Shown piece after piece: positions 1-9,170 of a DNA stretch of 64,000 nucleotides. This DNA is from Roseateles sp. DAIF2 (GTDB lineage: Bacteria; Pseudomonadota; Gammaproteobacteria; Burkholderiales; Burkholderiaceae_C), in contig NZ_CP049919.1 in assembly GCF_015624425.1 (NCBI RefSeq), forward strand, positions 310,001 through 374,000, read 5' to 3'. The translations under genes and the position numbers were made by a program. The notes under the pieces are model-generated. The model worked only from the letters and a program-made list of their open reading frames with translations. It was not told the origin of the DNA and made no database searches. Every line of letters starts with the position of its first letter. Within the stretch, counting starts at the first letter, position 1.

Positions 1-591
1 CGATTCGTCGCTGGGCGTGAAGGTGCCGCCGAACACGCCATGCTGGAAGCTGCGCAGCGCGGGCTCGACCGCCAGCACCTCCTCGCGGTTCAGGATGCGG
101 CGGTCCACGCCATGGCGCTGCATGATCTCGGCGGCGATCGCGCCGGCCTCGAAATCGGCCTGGCTGGAGAAGAAATGCAGGATGCCGCGCTCCAGGCGCT
201 CGTACTCGATGCCGGTCTGCGCCACCAGCTCCTTCAGCGAGGCATGGCTGTAGCGGCCCAGCTGCACCAGCTCCTCGACATTGCGCTCGAAGGCGGCGGT
301 GGTGCATTGGCCCAGGAAGCTCAGGCCCCAGCGCCATTGCGCCGGGTCCAGGCGCGGGCGGAACAGCAGCGGCGAGTCGTCCTTCAGCAGCCACTTGGCC
401 ACCTTGAAGGGCGCGCCGGCATTGGCCCAGGGTTCGCAGAAGCTGACCGAGATCTGGGCGCCGTTGGCGAAGCTGGTCTCCAGCGCGGCGTCTTCCTGGC
501 GGTCGACCACCGTGACCTCATGGCCCTGCTCCAGCAGATACCAGGCGGTGCTGACGCCGATGATGCCCGCGCCCAAAACGACAACCTTCAT
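1..591 (-). CDS. dadA: D-amino acid dehydrogenase, 5' part (cut by window edge)
   Basis: The first 197 codons of an FAD-dependent D-amino acid dehydrogenase, which oxidatively deaminates D-amino acids (classically D-alanine) at the inner membrane and passes electrons to the respiratory chain. The protein starts MKVVVLGAGIIGVSTAW, a Rossmann GxGxxG dinucleotide fold. It continues with a DadA-like block (GAQISVSFCEPWANAGAP, about residues 48-65). The family is usually about 420-440 residues, so roughly the C-terminal half lies outside the window. The reading frame stays open to base 1. The alanine racemase in this window is about 59 kb away, so the two are not in one operon here. Family assignment is firm; substrate preference is inferred. 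Confidence 0.9.
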   Translation of the reverse strand, partial: MKVVVLGAGIIGVSTAWYLLEQGHEVTVVDRQEDAALETSFANGAQISVSFCEPWANAGAPFKVAKWLLKDDSPLLFRPRLDPAQWRWGLSFLGQCTTAAFERNVEELVQLGRYSHASLKELVAQTGIEYERLERGILHFFSSQADFEAGAIAAEIMQRHGVDRRILNREEVLAVEPALRSFQHGVFGGTFTPSDES

Positions 592-613
592 GACGGCTTC
601 CTTGTTGTGAATC

Positions 614-1243
614 TCACCGGCCCTGCAGCGGGCTCAGCAAGAGTTGTAGACCCAGAACGAACATCAGCAACGCCACGCCGGCATCGATGCTGCGCCACAC
701 CAGCGGCCGGCGCAATGCCGGCGCCAGCGCGGCGGCGCCGAAGCCCAGCAGCGAGAACCACATCACCGAGGCGATGCTGGCGCCCAGCGCGAAGGCGGGG
801 CGCGCGTCGACCGGATGCTGGGCGCCGATCGTGCCGAGCAAGACCACCGTGTCCAGATAGACATGGGGGTTCAGATAGGTCATCGCCATCGCGCTGCCCA
901 GCACCGCGCCGAGGCTGGCGCGGCCGGCCGAGGCCTGCAGGCCGTCGTTGCCGGCCCAGGCGCGCTGCGCGGCACGCAGGCCGTAGAGCAGCAGAAAGGC
1001 CGCGCCGCCATAGCGGAACAGGTTCAGCAGCAGCGGGCTGGCCGAGATCAGCTGGCCCAGCCCGAACACGCCCAGGCAGATCAGGATCACGTCCGAGACG
1101 CTGCACAGGCCCACCACCGGCGCCACATGCTGGCGCAGCAGGCCCTGGCGCAGCACCAGCGCGTTCTGCGCGCCGATGGCCATGATCAGGCTGGCTCCGG
1201 TGAGCCAGCCCTGGCTCAGGGCGGTCAGGTCGCTGGGGAACAT
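614..1243 (-). CDS. argO: LysE/ArgO-type basic amino acid exporter
   Basis: A 209-residue inner-membrane exporter of the LysE family, which pumps out excess arginine or lysine. It shows the family's N-terminal signature (GASLIMAIGAQNALVLRQGL), several hydrophobic helices and usual length. The start at 1243 (MFPSDLTALSQG) is preferred because it puts the first membrane helix at the normal distance; an in-frame ATG 33 bases upstream adds only a proline-rich tail. It is divergent from an argP-type LysR gene 112 bases away, the standard argO/lysE-argP arrangement in which the regulator senses basic amino acids and switches on the exporter. ArgO versus LysE specificity cannot be decided from sequence alone. 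Confidence 0.9.
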   Translation of the reverse strand: MFPSDLTALSQGWLTGASLIMAIGAQNALVLRQGLLRQHVAPVVGLCSVSDVILICLGVFGLGQLISASPLLLNLFRYGGAAFLLLYGLRAAQRAWAGNDGLQASAGRASLGAVLGSAMAMTYLNPHVYLDTVVLLGTIGAQHPVDARPAFALGASIASVMWFSLLGFGAAALAPALRRPLVWRSIDAGVALLMFVLGLQLLLSPLQGR

Positions 1244-1355
1244 GGTGGGGAGGGGCGGGAGGATTCGCGCGGGCAAACTTTGACCCGGATTGTCGGCAGA
1301 GGCCGCTCCGGTATGAAGCAGGATTCATATTTCTCGGAGTACATTAAAGATACTT
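1244..1355. promoter_or_regulatory. Divergent argO/argP control region
   Basis: This 112-base gap between two divergent start codons must carry both promoters and, by analogy with the argO-argP and lysE-lysG pairs, the LysR-type operator. The half next to argP (about 1315-1355) is AT-rich against the GC-rich background, as expected for promoter and operator DNA. I cannot place individual -10 or -35 boxes with certainty. Confidence 0.5.
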
Positions 1356-2288
1356 ATGAAAGACCTGGACTCCGCCGGACTCGATTGCCTGGCCGCGCTG
1401 GCCGATGAGCGCAGCTTCGAGCGCGCCGCTCAGCGGCTGGCGATCACGCAGAGTGCGGTCTCGCAGCGCCTGCGCAGCCTGGAGGCCCAGGTGGGGCAGC
1501 TGCTGGTGGTGCGCTCGCGTCCCTTGCGCCTGACCGAGGCGGGCAAGGTGCTGCTGCGCTATGCGCGCCAGCTGCAGGCGCTGCGCAGCGATGTGGTGCG
1601 CGAGCTGGGCGCGCGGGTCGCGCCGCATGAGCGCATCGCGATCGCGGTGAACGCCGACAGCCTGGCGACCTGGGTGCTGCCGGCGCTGGACGGCGTGGTG
1701 CAGCAGGGGCTGCGCGAGGGTTTCGGGCTGGAGCTGGTGGTCGACGACCAGGATTTCACCCATGACTGGCTGCGCCAGGGCGAGGTGCTGGGCTGCGTCA
1801 GCACGGTGCGCCAGGCGCTGCGCGGCTGCTTGGTTCAGCCGCTGGGCGTGATGCGCTATGTGGCGGTGGCCAGCCCGGCCTTTCTGCAGGCCCAACTGAG
1901 CGCCGGGCTGACGGCGGCGAACTTCGCCCAGACGCCCTTCCTGGTCTTCAACCGCAAGGACGACACCCAGTCGCAATGGGTCAGCAAGGCCTTCGGCGTG
2001 CGTGCGCCGCGCCTGCGCGAGCGCTTCGTGCCGTCCAGCGAGGCCTATGTGCGGGCGGTCTGCATGGGCTGGGGCGTCGGCGTGGCGCCTGAGCTACAGC
2101 TGCGGCCGCTCCTGGCCAGCGGCGAGCTGGTCGCGCTGCGGCCCGAGGTCAGCGTCGAGGTGGCGCTGTACTGGCATCAATGGAAGCTGGTGACCGAGCT
2201 GCAGGCCGCGCCGGCGCGGGTGGCGCTGCTGGATCAGATCGGTCAGGCGCTGGCGGTGGGGGCGCGGCGCGAACTGGCGCAGGCCTGA
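1356..2288 (+). CDS. argP: LysR-family regulator, ArgP/LysG type
   Basis: A 310-residue LysR-type regulator that should control the divergent exporter gene in response to arginine or lysine. The winged helix-turn-helix occupies about residues 3-62 (SFERAAQRLAITQSAVSQRL is the recognition part), followed by the linker helix and a two-lobed effector-binding domain. Length and N-terminus match ArgP (IciA) of enterics and LysG of actinobacteria. The ATG at 1356 lies just after an AT-rich stretch and no strong Shine-Dalgarno is visible. The assignment rests on both family resemblance and the diagnostic divergent neighbour. Confidence 0.88.
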   Translation: MKDLDSAGLDCLAALADERSFERAAQRLAITQSAVSQRLRSLEAQVGQLLVVRSRPLRLTEAGKVLLRYARQLQALRSDVVRELGARVAPHERIAIAVNADSLATWVLPALDGVVQQGLREGFGLELVVDDQDFTHDWLRQGEVLGCVSTVRQALRGCLVQPLGVMRYVAVASPAFLQAQLSAGLTAANFAQTPFLVFNRKDDTQSQWVSKAFGVRAPRLRERFVPSSEAYVRAVCMGWGVGVAPELQLRPLLASGELVALRPEVSVEVALYWHQWKLVTELQAAPARVALLDQIGQALAVGARRELAQA

Positions 2289-2304
2289 GTTCGCGCCGGG
2301 AGAT

Positions 2305-2511
2305 TCAGCGCGGCGTTTGCGCCTTCAGCGGCGCCTGCACCAGGAGCGTGGTGGCGCCTTTGCCGGGCTTGCTGCTCGCGGCCAGGCCGCCGGCATGCGG
2401 CAGGCGGCGGTTCTGGTCGGGGCGTTGGGTGGCATGGGCCAGCACCAGCGCGCCAAGCACCGCGGTGCCGACGACGCCGCGGGTCAGACAGGTGAGAACG
2501 ACAGGGGTCAT
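2305..2511 (-). CDS. Small hypothetical protein, one possible membrane helix
   Basis: A 68-residue open frame starting MTPVVLTCLTRGVVGTAVLG, with a hydrophobic N-terminal stretch (residues 3-24) and a basic, proline- and alanine-rich tail. It could be a small membrane-anchored or exported protein. The frame stays open upstream, but the ATG at 2511 sits just before the hydrophobic stretch and follows non-coding-looking DNA. No family is recognised and the ribosome site is weak. It is convergent with argP, 16 bases from its stop. It could be spurious. Confidence 0.35.
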   Translation of the reverse strand: MTPVVLTCLTRGVVGTAVLGALVLAHATQRPDQNRRLPHAGGLAASSKPGKGATTLLVQAPLKAQTPR

Positions 2512-2786
2512 AAAGAAACTACAACGCCGGGGCGGGCCCGAGGCGGCGAAGAATAGGAGTGTCAAGTCGCCGCAGCCATCCTTCCAAGGTGGGATGGACC
2601 GACGGGCGTCAACTGGGGGTGTTAGTAGGCGCCCGAAGCGGGCGCCATGCTGTGTGTAGGTGTATCCGAAAGCGCTAGCGTGCGATTTTCCCAACTGTGG
2701 CGCGATAGCCACCCAATTTGGGGATTCTGCCCTACGCGCATGCGCGCACACTGGCTTCCACGCCACGAACAATTGCGAGGTCCACC
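2512..2786. other. Intergenic region with no gene seen
   Basis: This 275-base stretch separates two small divergent genes. It is less GC-rich than its surroundings. I see no long open frame, tRNA or clear terminator. It presumably holds the promoters for the two flanking small genes. Confidence 0.4.
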
Positions 2787-3014
2787 ATGCGATTCACTCC
2801 CGCACTGCGTTTCTTCCGCAAAAGTTCGCTGCCGGCCGAGCCGCATGACCCGGCCGACCTGGGCACCGCCTTCGGGATGGAGGCCAGCCTGGAGGGCGAC
2901 GATGGCGGTGGCGCCACGGTGCCGAACTCGAGCTACGAGCTGGAATCCGAGCAGGCCGCGAACCGCGCCGCGCTGGAATCGCCGCTGGCCTGGCTCAGCA
3001 AGCGCGGCCATTGA
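2787..3014 (+). CDS. Small hypothetical protein (75 aa)
   Basis: An open frame of 75 residues starting MRFTPALRFFRKS, preceded by a purine-rich GCGAGG six bases before the ATG. The N-terminus is basic and aromatic; the middle is acidic and glycine-rich; the end reads SPLAWLSKRGH. There is no signal peptide or membrane helix and no recognised domain. Codon usage (G/C at third positions) matches the chromosome, which supports it being translated. A perfect 12-base palindrome (TTAACTAGTTAA, 3033-3044) separates it from the convergent stress-protein gene. Confidence 0.5.
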   Translation: MRFTPALRFFRKSSLPAEPHDPADLGTAFGMEASLEGDDGGGATVPNSSYELESEQAANRAALESPLAWLSKRGH

Positions 3015-3040
3015 GCGGCTGGCGCGGTGTGCTTAACTAG

Positions 3041-3463
3041 TTAACGTACCAGCAGCACCGGCACGCCGCAGTTGGCCATCACCTTGGTGGTGACCGAGCC
3101 CAGCACCAGATTGCCCAGCGCGCTATGGCCGCGCGAGCCCATGATCAGCAGGTCGAACTTGCCCTTGTCGGCCAGGGCCGCGATCACGTCATGGGCCGGG
3201 CCGACCTTGCTGACGAACTCGGCGCGGATGCGCTGCTTGTCGAAGAAGGTGCGCAGCGGCTTGAAGACCTTCTCGGCCTCGTCGCCGTAGTAGCTCTTCA
3301 GCAGCTCCTTGTCGAGCGCGGCGGCGGCGCGCGGCGGCACGGCCGGCACGGCGTTGATCACGGTGTACTGATGCCGGTCGCCCAGCCATTCGTCGTGGGC
3401 GGCCAGATAGGCCAGCATGCGCTTGGTATAGGAACTGCCGTCGACCGCGACCAAGATCTTCAT
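3041..3463 (-). CDS. Universal stress protein, UspA family
   Basis: A 140-residue cytoplasmic protein of the Usp fold, which binds ATP and supports survival under starvation and stress. It begins MKILVAVDGSSYTKRML, the first beta strand of the family, and near the C-terminus carries the nucleotide-binding signature GSRGHSALGNLVLGS (G-2x-G-9x-G(S/T) pattern, about residues 109-123). It is a single-domain protein of typical length with a good start after a GGAGC purine run. It stands alone between two minus-strand genes. Its specific trigger is unknown. Confidence 0.92.
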   Translation of the reverse strand: MKILVAVDGSSYTKRMLAYLAAHDEWLGDRHQYTVINAVPAVPPRAAAALDKELLKSYYGDEAEKVFKPLRTFFDKQRIRAEFVSKVGPAHDVIAALADKGKFDLLIMGSRGHSALGNLVLGSVTTKVMANCGVPVLLVR

Positions 3464-3532
3464 TCGCTGCTCCGTGTGATTGAAGTCAGGACGCAGTCTG
3501 ACACAGGCGCCGGCGCCGCGGCTTGACGGCCG

Positions 3533-4306
3533 TCAAGCGGTGAACACCTCGACGCAACGCTGCCCGTCATAGCCCAGCGCCTCGCCGCGCTTGCTGTGGC
3601 CGCGCGCGTTGCAGACCACGCGGCAGCCGTGCAGCCGGTAGTCGTGGCGGCAATGCAGATGGCCGTGGACCCAGAGCCGCGCGCCCGGCAGCAAGGCCTC
3701 GTCGTCGTTGCAGAAGCTGGCGGTGCCGGGCTGGCGGCCGTAGCGCGGGTCGGCGCTCTGGATGCTGGGACCGAAATGAGTGATCGCGACGGTGGCGTCC
3801 CAGTCCGGCCCGCTCTCGGGCGCGGCCAGGGTCTGCTCCAGCCAGGCGCGGCAGCGCAGCGCCTCCTCGCGCACCGCCAGCGCGTCGAAGGGCTGGCCGG
3901 CGCGGGTCGCGTTCATCACGCGCTGGAAATAGCTGCCCGCGCGCAGCGCGCGCTCGCGCTGGGTCGGGCCGAACAGGTCGAAGTCGCACCAGCGCGTGCT
4001 GCCGACGAAGCGCACGCGGCGGCCCTGCGCGTCCGTCAGCAGATGCACCGCGTCGTCCAGCATCACGAAGCCCAGCTTGGCGGCCAGTGCATGCAGGTCG
4101 GCGCGGGCCTGGTCGAAGTCGCGGTCGTCGTACTCATGGTTGCCGGGGACGTAGAGCAGCGGTACCGGCCAGTCGCGGAACAGCCGCAGGCCGTCCCAGC
4201 CGCTGTCCACATCGCCGGCCAGCACCAGCGCGTCGGCGCCGGGCGCCGGCTCGGGCGTGAAGCGCTCGGTTTCGAGATGAAGGTCGGAGATCAGCTGCAG
4301 TCGCAC
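3533..4306 (-). CDS. Calcineurin-like metallophosphoesterase
   Basis: A 257-residue metal-dependent phosphoesterase. All five family motifs are visible in order: DLHLE (8-12), GDVDSG (about 31-36), GNHEYDD (about 55-61), an internal HFG, and the C-terminal HGHLHCRHDY pair of metal-binding histidines. The two-metal centre hydrolyses phosphate esters, but the substrate is not predictable. There is no signal peptide, so it is cytoplasmic. The start at 4306 directly precedes the first beta strand. It is downstream of a repeat element and probably separately transcribed from the SEC-C protein gene. Confidence 0.85.
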   Translation of the reverse strand: MRLQLISDLHLETERFTPEPAPGADALVLAGDVDSGWDGLRLFRDWPVPLLYVPGNHEYDDRDFDQARADLHALAAKLGFVMLDDAVHLLTDAQGRRVRFVGSTRWCDFDLFGPTQRERALRAGSYFQRVMNATRAGQPFDALAVREEALRCRAWLEQTLAAPESGPDWDATVAITHFGPSIQSADPRYGRQPGTASFCNDDEALLPGARLWVHGHLHCRHDYRLHGCRVVCNARGHSKRGEALGYDGQRCVEVFTA

Positions 4307-4342
4307 GTCGGTACTTGGGCTGTTGACTCAGCGGATGCCGCC

Positions 4343-4410
4343 GATCCGGCTTTGCCGGTCGGCCGGCATCGCCCCCTAGAGGGGGCGGCCGAAGGCCGTA
4401 GGGGGTGGGC

Positions 4411-4413
<3 letters not shown>
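4343..4413 (-). repeat. GC-rich intergenic repeat, copy 1
   Basis: This 71-base element closely matches 15873-15943. Shared blocks are GATCCGGCTTTGCCGG, a hairpin of five or six C's paired with five G's (here CCCCCTAGAGGGGG), GGCCG.AGGCCGTA and GGGGTGGGCTCA. Read on the minus strand it begins with TGAGCCCACCCC, and its first three bases are the stop codon of the SEC-C gene. The hairpin could act as a transcript end or mRNA stabiliser. There is no transposase nearby. Confidence 0.75.
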
Positions 4414-5156
<743 letters not shown>

Positions 5157-5160
<4 letters not shown>

Positions 5161-6110
5161 GCCGCGATTGTCGCCGTTGTGGCCGCCCGCGCGGCCTGGA
5201 TCAGGCGCTCGCGCATCCAGCGCATCGCGCTGCGGCCATCGTTACGCAGGTGCCAGAGCATGTCCACATGCACCCGCGCCAGCGGCATCGGCAGCGGCCG
5301 CTCGACCAGCTGGCCCTTGTAGCCGGTGGCCTCGACGAAGGAGGCCGGCAGCACGGTCAGCAGGTCCGAATGGGTGACGATGCGGCCGGCGGTGAAGAAC
5401 TGGTTGACCGTCAGCATGATGCGGCGCGAGCGGCCCAGCGCGGCCAGCGCCTCGTCGGTGAAGCCATGCGGCCGGCCCGAGAAGCTGACCAGCAGGTGGT
5501 GCGCGGCGCAGTAGCGGTCCAGGTCCAGCTCGACATCGGCCAGCGGATGGCCCAGGCGCATCACGCAGACATATTCGCTCTCGTAGAGCCGGTGCTGGCG
5601 GATCGTCGCCATCGTGCCCAGCGACTGCAGCGCCGCCACCGCCTGCGGGAAGTAGCCCAGCGCGAAGTCCGCCTCGCCCTGCTCCAGCAGCGCGCGCGGG
5701 TCGCGTGTGGTCAGCGGCAGCACATGCACATTGGCCAGGGCCTGCACCGCCTCCATCTGCACCACCAGGTGCGGTAGCAGCAGCGCCGCGGTGGAGTCGG
5801 CCATCGCCAGGCGGAAGGTGTAGTCGTTCTCGGCCGGTCGAAAGTCGCCCGGGTCCAGCACGCCGCGCAGCCGGTCCAGCGCCGCGCGCACCTCGGGCCA
5901 CATGCCCTCGGCCCGCGAGGTCGGCTTCATGCCGAAGGCCTGGCGCACGAACAGCTCCTCGCCCAGCGCCTCGCGCAGGCGCTTCAGCGCATGGCTGACG
6001 GCCGGCTGGGTCATTGCCAGGCGCTCGGCGGCGCGAGTCAGGCTGCGTTCGGCCATCACAGCATCGAACACCTTCAGCAGGTTCAGGTCCAGATTGCGGA
6101 AATTCATCAC
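5157..6110 (-). CDS. LysR-family regulator, NodD/NahR-like subgroup
   Basis: A 317-residue LysR regulator. The helix-turn-helix is in residues 5-65 ([20 protein letters not shown]), with the [15 protein letters not shown] linker seen in the NodD/LinR/SyrM group, then an effector-binding domain. It overlaps the next gene by four bases. It is divergent from a small gene at 6246, with 135 AT-rich bases between that contain an inverted repeat (6149-6165). It may therefore control that small gene and itself. Its ligand is not predictable. An alternative start one codon downstream (MNFRNLDLN) is equally likely. Confidence 0.88.
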
Positions 6111-6148
6111 GAACCGCCTATGTTATGCGCCGTATTTATATATCCAAT

Positions 6149-6165
6149 GCAAAGGATTCATTTGC
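6149..6165. promoter_or_regulatory. Possible LysR operator (inverted repeat)
   Basis: GCAAA-N7-TTTGC sits in the AT-rich divergent gap between the LysR gene and the small gene at 6246. Dyads of about this size with A/T-rich arms are typical LysR contact sites. Only position and symmetry support this. Confidence 0.35.
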
Positions 6166-6245
6166 GATGTGCCTAGGGTTTACCCCAAAATTCGTTCCGT
6201 CGGCTCCAAAAGAGCTTCCAAAACAAACCACCAGGAAACCTAGCC

Positions 6246-6485
6246 ATGAGCGTCGCCTCCCAAACTTTCGGTCTGCCCCTGTCCCGTTCGATCGCCCACG
6301 GCGGTTCGTTCACCGCCATCGGCGCCCGCCTCTGGATGCGTCTGATCGACAGCGTCAAGACCCATTACGCGCTGGCCGCCGAGCGCCGCGCCGAGCGCGA
6401 ACTGCTGGCCCTGGCCGCCCAGTACGAATCCAGCATGCCCTCGTTCGCGGCCGAACTGCGCGCCGCCAACGCCCGCCGCCGCTGA
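6246..6485 (+). CDS. Small basic hypothetical protein (79 aa)
   Basis: A 79-residue protein with a good ribosome site (AGGAAA, 9 bases before ATG). The C-terminal part is a charged helix (AERRAERELLALAAQYESS) ending in RAANARRR; the N-terminus is Ser/Gly-rich. This layout resembles small DUF1127/YjiS-type proteins, but I do not see their exact motif. It is divergent from a LysR gene and followed by a strong terminator, so it is probably a single-gene transcript. Function unknown. Confidence 0.6.
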   Translation: MSVASQTFGLPLSRSIAHGGSFTAIGARLWMRLIDSVKTHYALAAERRAERELLALAAQYESSMPSFAAELRAANARRR

Positions 6486-6538
6486 TCGGCCGCTGCCGCG
6501 GCCGGTACCGAGCCTGGCGGTCAAGCCAAGGCAGATGA

Positions 6539-6567
6539 AAAAAGCCCGCTCAACGAGCGGGCTTTTT
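6539..6567. terminator. Strong bidirectional Rho-independent terminator
   Basis: A perfect 13-base-pair stem (AAAAAGCCCGCTC / GAGCGGGCTTTTT) with a 3-base AAC loop. It gives a GC stem followed by a T-run on either strand. It lies between the small gene at 6246 and the convergent pckG, so it can end both transcripts. Confidence 0.95.
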
Positions 6568-6597
6568 GCTGGCCGGAACATCCGGTCAGGTTAGTGC

Positions 6598-8466
6598 TTA
6601 CTTGCCAGCCAGACGCTGTTCGATCTTGGCCTTGGTGGCGGGCAGGGCGGCCGGCAGGTGATGCGCCAGCTGCTGGAACAGCTGCTCGTGCAGGGCCAGC
6701 TCCTCGGTCCAGGCGGCGCGGTCGATGCTGGTGACCTGCTCGAACTGGGCGGCGCTGAAGTCCAGGCCTTCCCAGTTCAGGTCGCCGTAGCCGGGGGTGA
6801 CGCCGAACACATTCTCCTGGCCGGTGCCCTGGCCCTCGATGCGGTCCAGCATCCACTTCAGCACGCGCATGTTCTCGCCGTAGCCGGGCCAGACGAACTT
6901 GCCGTCCGGGCCCTTGCGGAACCAGTTGACGCAGTAGATCTGCGGCAGCTTGGCGCCCGAAGCCTGCAGCTTGGCGCCCAGGTCCAGCCAATGCTGGAAG
7001 TAGTCGCTCATGTTGTAGCCCATGAAGGGCAGCATCGCGAACGGGTCGCGGCGCACCACGCCCTGCTGGCCGGCGGCCGCGGCGGTGGTTTCCGAACCCA
7101 TCGTGGCGGCCATGTAGACGCCCTCGGTCCAGTCGCGCGCCTCGCAGACCAGGGGCACGGTGGTCGAGCGGCGGCCGCCGAAGATGAAGGCATCGATCGC
7201 CACGCCGACCGGGTTGTCCCACTCGGGGTCCAGCACCGGGTTGTTGGTGGCGGCGACGGTGAAACGGGCGTTCGGATGCGCGGCCTTGGCGCCGGTTTCC
7301 TTGGCGATCGCGGGGGTCCAGTCCTTGCCCTGCCAGTCGATCGCATGGGCCGGCGGGGTGTCGGTCATGCCCTCCCACCAGACATCGCCGTCATCGGTCA
7401 GCGCCACGTTGGTGAAGATCACGTCGCGCTGCAGGCTGGCCATGCAGTTCGGGTTGGTCAGGGTGTTGGTGCCCGGGGCGACGCCGAAATAGCCAGCCTC
7501 GGGGTTGATCGCGTACAGGCGGCCATCCTGGCCGGGCTTGATCCAGGCGATGTCGTCGCCGATGGTCGTCACCTTCCAGCCGGCGAAGGCCTTGGGCGGG
7601 ATCAGCATCGCGAAATTGGTCTTGCCGCAGGCGCTGGGGAAGGCGGCGGCGACATGGTGCTTCTTGCCCTCGGGGCTTTCGACGCCCAGCACCAGCATGT
7701 GCTCGGCCAGCCAGCCCTGGTCGCGGCCCATCGTCGAGGCGATGCGCAGCGCGAAGCATTTCTTGCCCAGCAGCGCATTGCCGCCGTAGCCCGAGCCGTA
7801 GGACCAGATCTCGCGGGTCTCGGGGTAGTGGACGATGTACTTGGTCTTGTTGCAGGGCCACTTGACGTCGGCCTGGCCGGCCGCCAACGGCGCGCCCACC
7901 GTGTGCACGCAGGGCACGAACTCGCCATCGGCTCCCAGCACGTCCAGCACCTTGCGGCCCATGCGGGTCATGATGCGCATATTGACCGCCACATAGGGGC
8001 TGTCCGACAGCTCGACGCCGATATGGGCGATCGGCGAGCCCAGCGGGCCCATGCTGAAGGGCACGACATACAGCGTGCGGCCCTTCATGGCGCCCTTGAA
8101 CAGCGCGTTCTCACCGGTCTGCAGCAGCGAGCGCATTTCGGCCGGGGCCATCCAGTTGTTGGTCGGGCCGGCATCGGCCTTGTCGGGCGTGCAGATGAAG
8201 GTGCGGTCCTCGACGCGAGCGACGTCGGTCGGGTCGGAGCAGGCCAGGTAGCTGTTGGGACGCAGCGCCGGGTTGAGTTTCACGAAGGTACCGGCCGCGA
8301 CCAGCTGCCCGCACAGCCGGTCGTACTCTTCCTGGCTGCCGTCGCACCAGTAGACATCGCGCGCTTCGGTCAGCGCCGCGATCTCGGCCACCCAGGCGAT
8401 CAGACGCTGGTGTTTCACGTAGGCAGGCACGTTCAAGCGCAGCCCTTCCATCAGGGGTTGGTTCAT
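6598..8466 (-). CDS. pckG: Phosphoenolpyruvate carboxykinase (GTP)
   Basis: A 622-residue cytoplasmic enzyme that converts oxaloacetate + GTP to phosphoenolpyruvate + CO2 + GDP, the first committed step of gluconeogenesis. The GTP-type family is about 600-620 residues. Visible motifs are the substrate-binding block around FSMGPLGSP (137-145), the P-loop with its reactive cysteine ([12 protein letters not shown], 276-287) and the kinase-2 metal site GDDIAW (303-308). The C-terminus is intact and the gene ends near the shared terminator. It is monocistronic. The AT-richer 704-base gap upstream should contain its promoter. Confidence 0.97.
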   Translation of the reverse strand: MNQPLMEGLRLNVPAYVKHQRLIAWVAEIAALTEARDVYWCDGSQEEYDRLCGQLVAAGTFVKLNPALRPNSYLACSDPTDVARVEDRTFICTPDKADAGPTNNWMAPAEMRSLLQTGENALFKGAMKGRTLYVVPFSMGPLGSPIAHIGVELSDSPYVAVNMRIMTRMGRKVLDVLGADGEFVPCVHTVGAPLAAGQADVKWPCNKTKYIVHYPETREIWSYGSGYGGNALLGKKCFALRIASTMGRDQGWLAEHMLVLGVESPEGKKHHVAAAFPSACGKTNFAMLIPPKAFAGWKVTTIGDDIAWIKPGQDGRLYAINPEAGYFGVAPGTNTLTNPNCMASLQRDVIFTNVALTDDGDVWWEGMTDTPPAHAIDWQGKDWTPAIAKETGAKAAHPNARFTVAATNNPVLDPEWDNPVGVAIDAFIFGGRRSTTVPLVCEARDWTEGVYMAATMGSETTAAAAGQQGVVRRDPFAMLPFMGYNMSDYFQHWLDLGAKLQASGAKLPQIYCVNWFRKGPDGKFVWPGYGENMRVLKWMLDRIEGQGTGQENVFGVTPGYGDLNWEGLDFSAAQFEQVTSIDRAAWTEELALHEQLFQQLAHHLPAALPATKAKIEQRLAGK

Positions 8467-8959
8467 GGCGATCCCAATACTCTCAAGTTTGAAAAGCAGA
8501 ATTGGGTCAGGCTCGTGGGGGTGCGGACCTGGCCCAATGCCGCTCGCCAGAGGGGGCGCATGGGGCTGCTGAAACCGGCCTGCGGGACCGGGACAGGCAT
8601 TGTCGTCCCAATGTAATCACGCCGTAACCTCCGCGGACCTGGGGGTCATGCAATTCCGGTATGACTTCATGCGCGACTTCTGGCGGGCAGACGCGCGCAT
8701 CCGTAAGACCCGGGAGCCTCTCCAGCGATGTCTTTGACTGCATCGGATCGCCTAAAGCCCTCATTGCCGCCGTAGCTGCCTGGGTGACATCAGTTCAAAG
8801 GCTTTGAACTTGTCGCGGCGAGATGGCATGGCTTGTCTAGGGGGCTAGGAGCCATCCAGAGCTTCTCTGGCATATCTGGAAAACGGCTGCCCACGGTTGG
8901 CTGCGCCATAGTTTTCTTCTGCTTGTGCGGCGCGAAACGCGATACCCGTTGGTTCTAAG

Positions 8960-8984
8960 CTATTTCCCCCAAGAGGGGGAATAG
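8960..8984. repeat. Inverted repeat with C5/G5 core
   Basis: CTATTTCCCCC and GGGGGAATAG form a near-perfect hairpin with a 4-base AAGA loop. The C5/G5 core resembles the hairpin in the intergenic repeats at 4343 and 15873, but the flanks differ. It may be a degenerate relative or an independent stem-loop upstream of the small frame at 9008. Confidence 0.5.
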
Positions 8985-9007
8985 CGGTTGCGCGGACCGA
9001 AGCGACC

Positions 9008-9148
9008 ATGGCGCAGCGCCGTAAGGCGATGAGTGGCCTCCTTGGCTACTTTCATCGCTACTGGGTGATGGGAACTCCACGCAACCCAGATCTCATTGAT
9101 CGAAACGAGCGCTTCTTGATACCGCGTCACCAGTTGAAGCTACGTTAA
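9008..9148 (+). CDS. Very small open frame, possibly a gene remnant
   Basis: A 46-residue frame from ATG 9008 to TAA. It ends with IDRNERFLIPRHQLKLR, which is unusually protein-like (basic, amphipathic, good codon variety) for random DNA. It ends 22 bases before the oxidase gene and could be a leader peptide, a small protein, or the 3' remnant of a larger gene brought in with the island. No family is recognised and there is no clear ribosome site. Confidence 0.2.
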   Translation: MAQRRKAMSGLLGYFHRYWVMGTPRNPDLIDRNERFLIPRHQLKLR

Positions 9149-9170
9149 CTTCCTTACAGGAACCAGTTGA

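Larger units (their letters stand above)
8467..9170. other. Long intergenic region leading into an AT-richer island
   Basis: This gap separates divergent pckG and the copper radical oxidase gene. From about 8640 onward the base composition falls toward that of the oxidase gene and away from the GC-rich chromosome. It contains a C/G-run inverted repeat (8960-8984) and a 46-codon open frame (9008-9148), both listed separately. I see no tRNA, integrase or clear direct repeats marking a boundary. The pckG promoter should lie in the first 150 bases. Confidence 0.5.

Noticed and set aside
3033..3044. Palindrome TTAACTAGTTAA at the end of the stress-protein gene
   Set aside because: It overlaps the stop codon, lacks a T-run and is short, so chance is likely. 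It is not called as terminator or operator.
8507..8764. 85-codon minus-strand frame upstream of pckG
   Set aside because: No ribosome site, no domain and no conserved-looking segment; it lies in the pckG promoter region.
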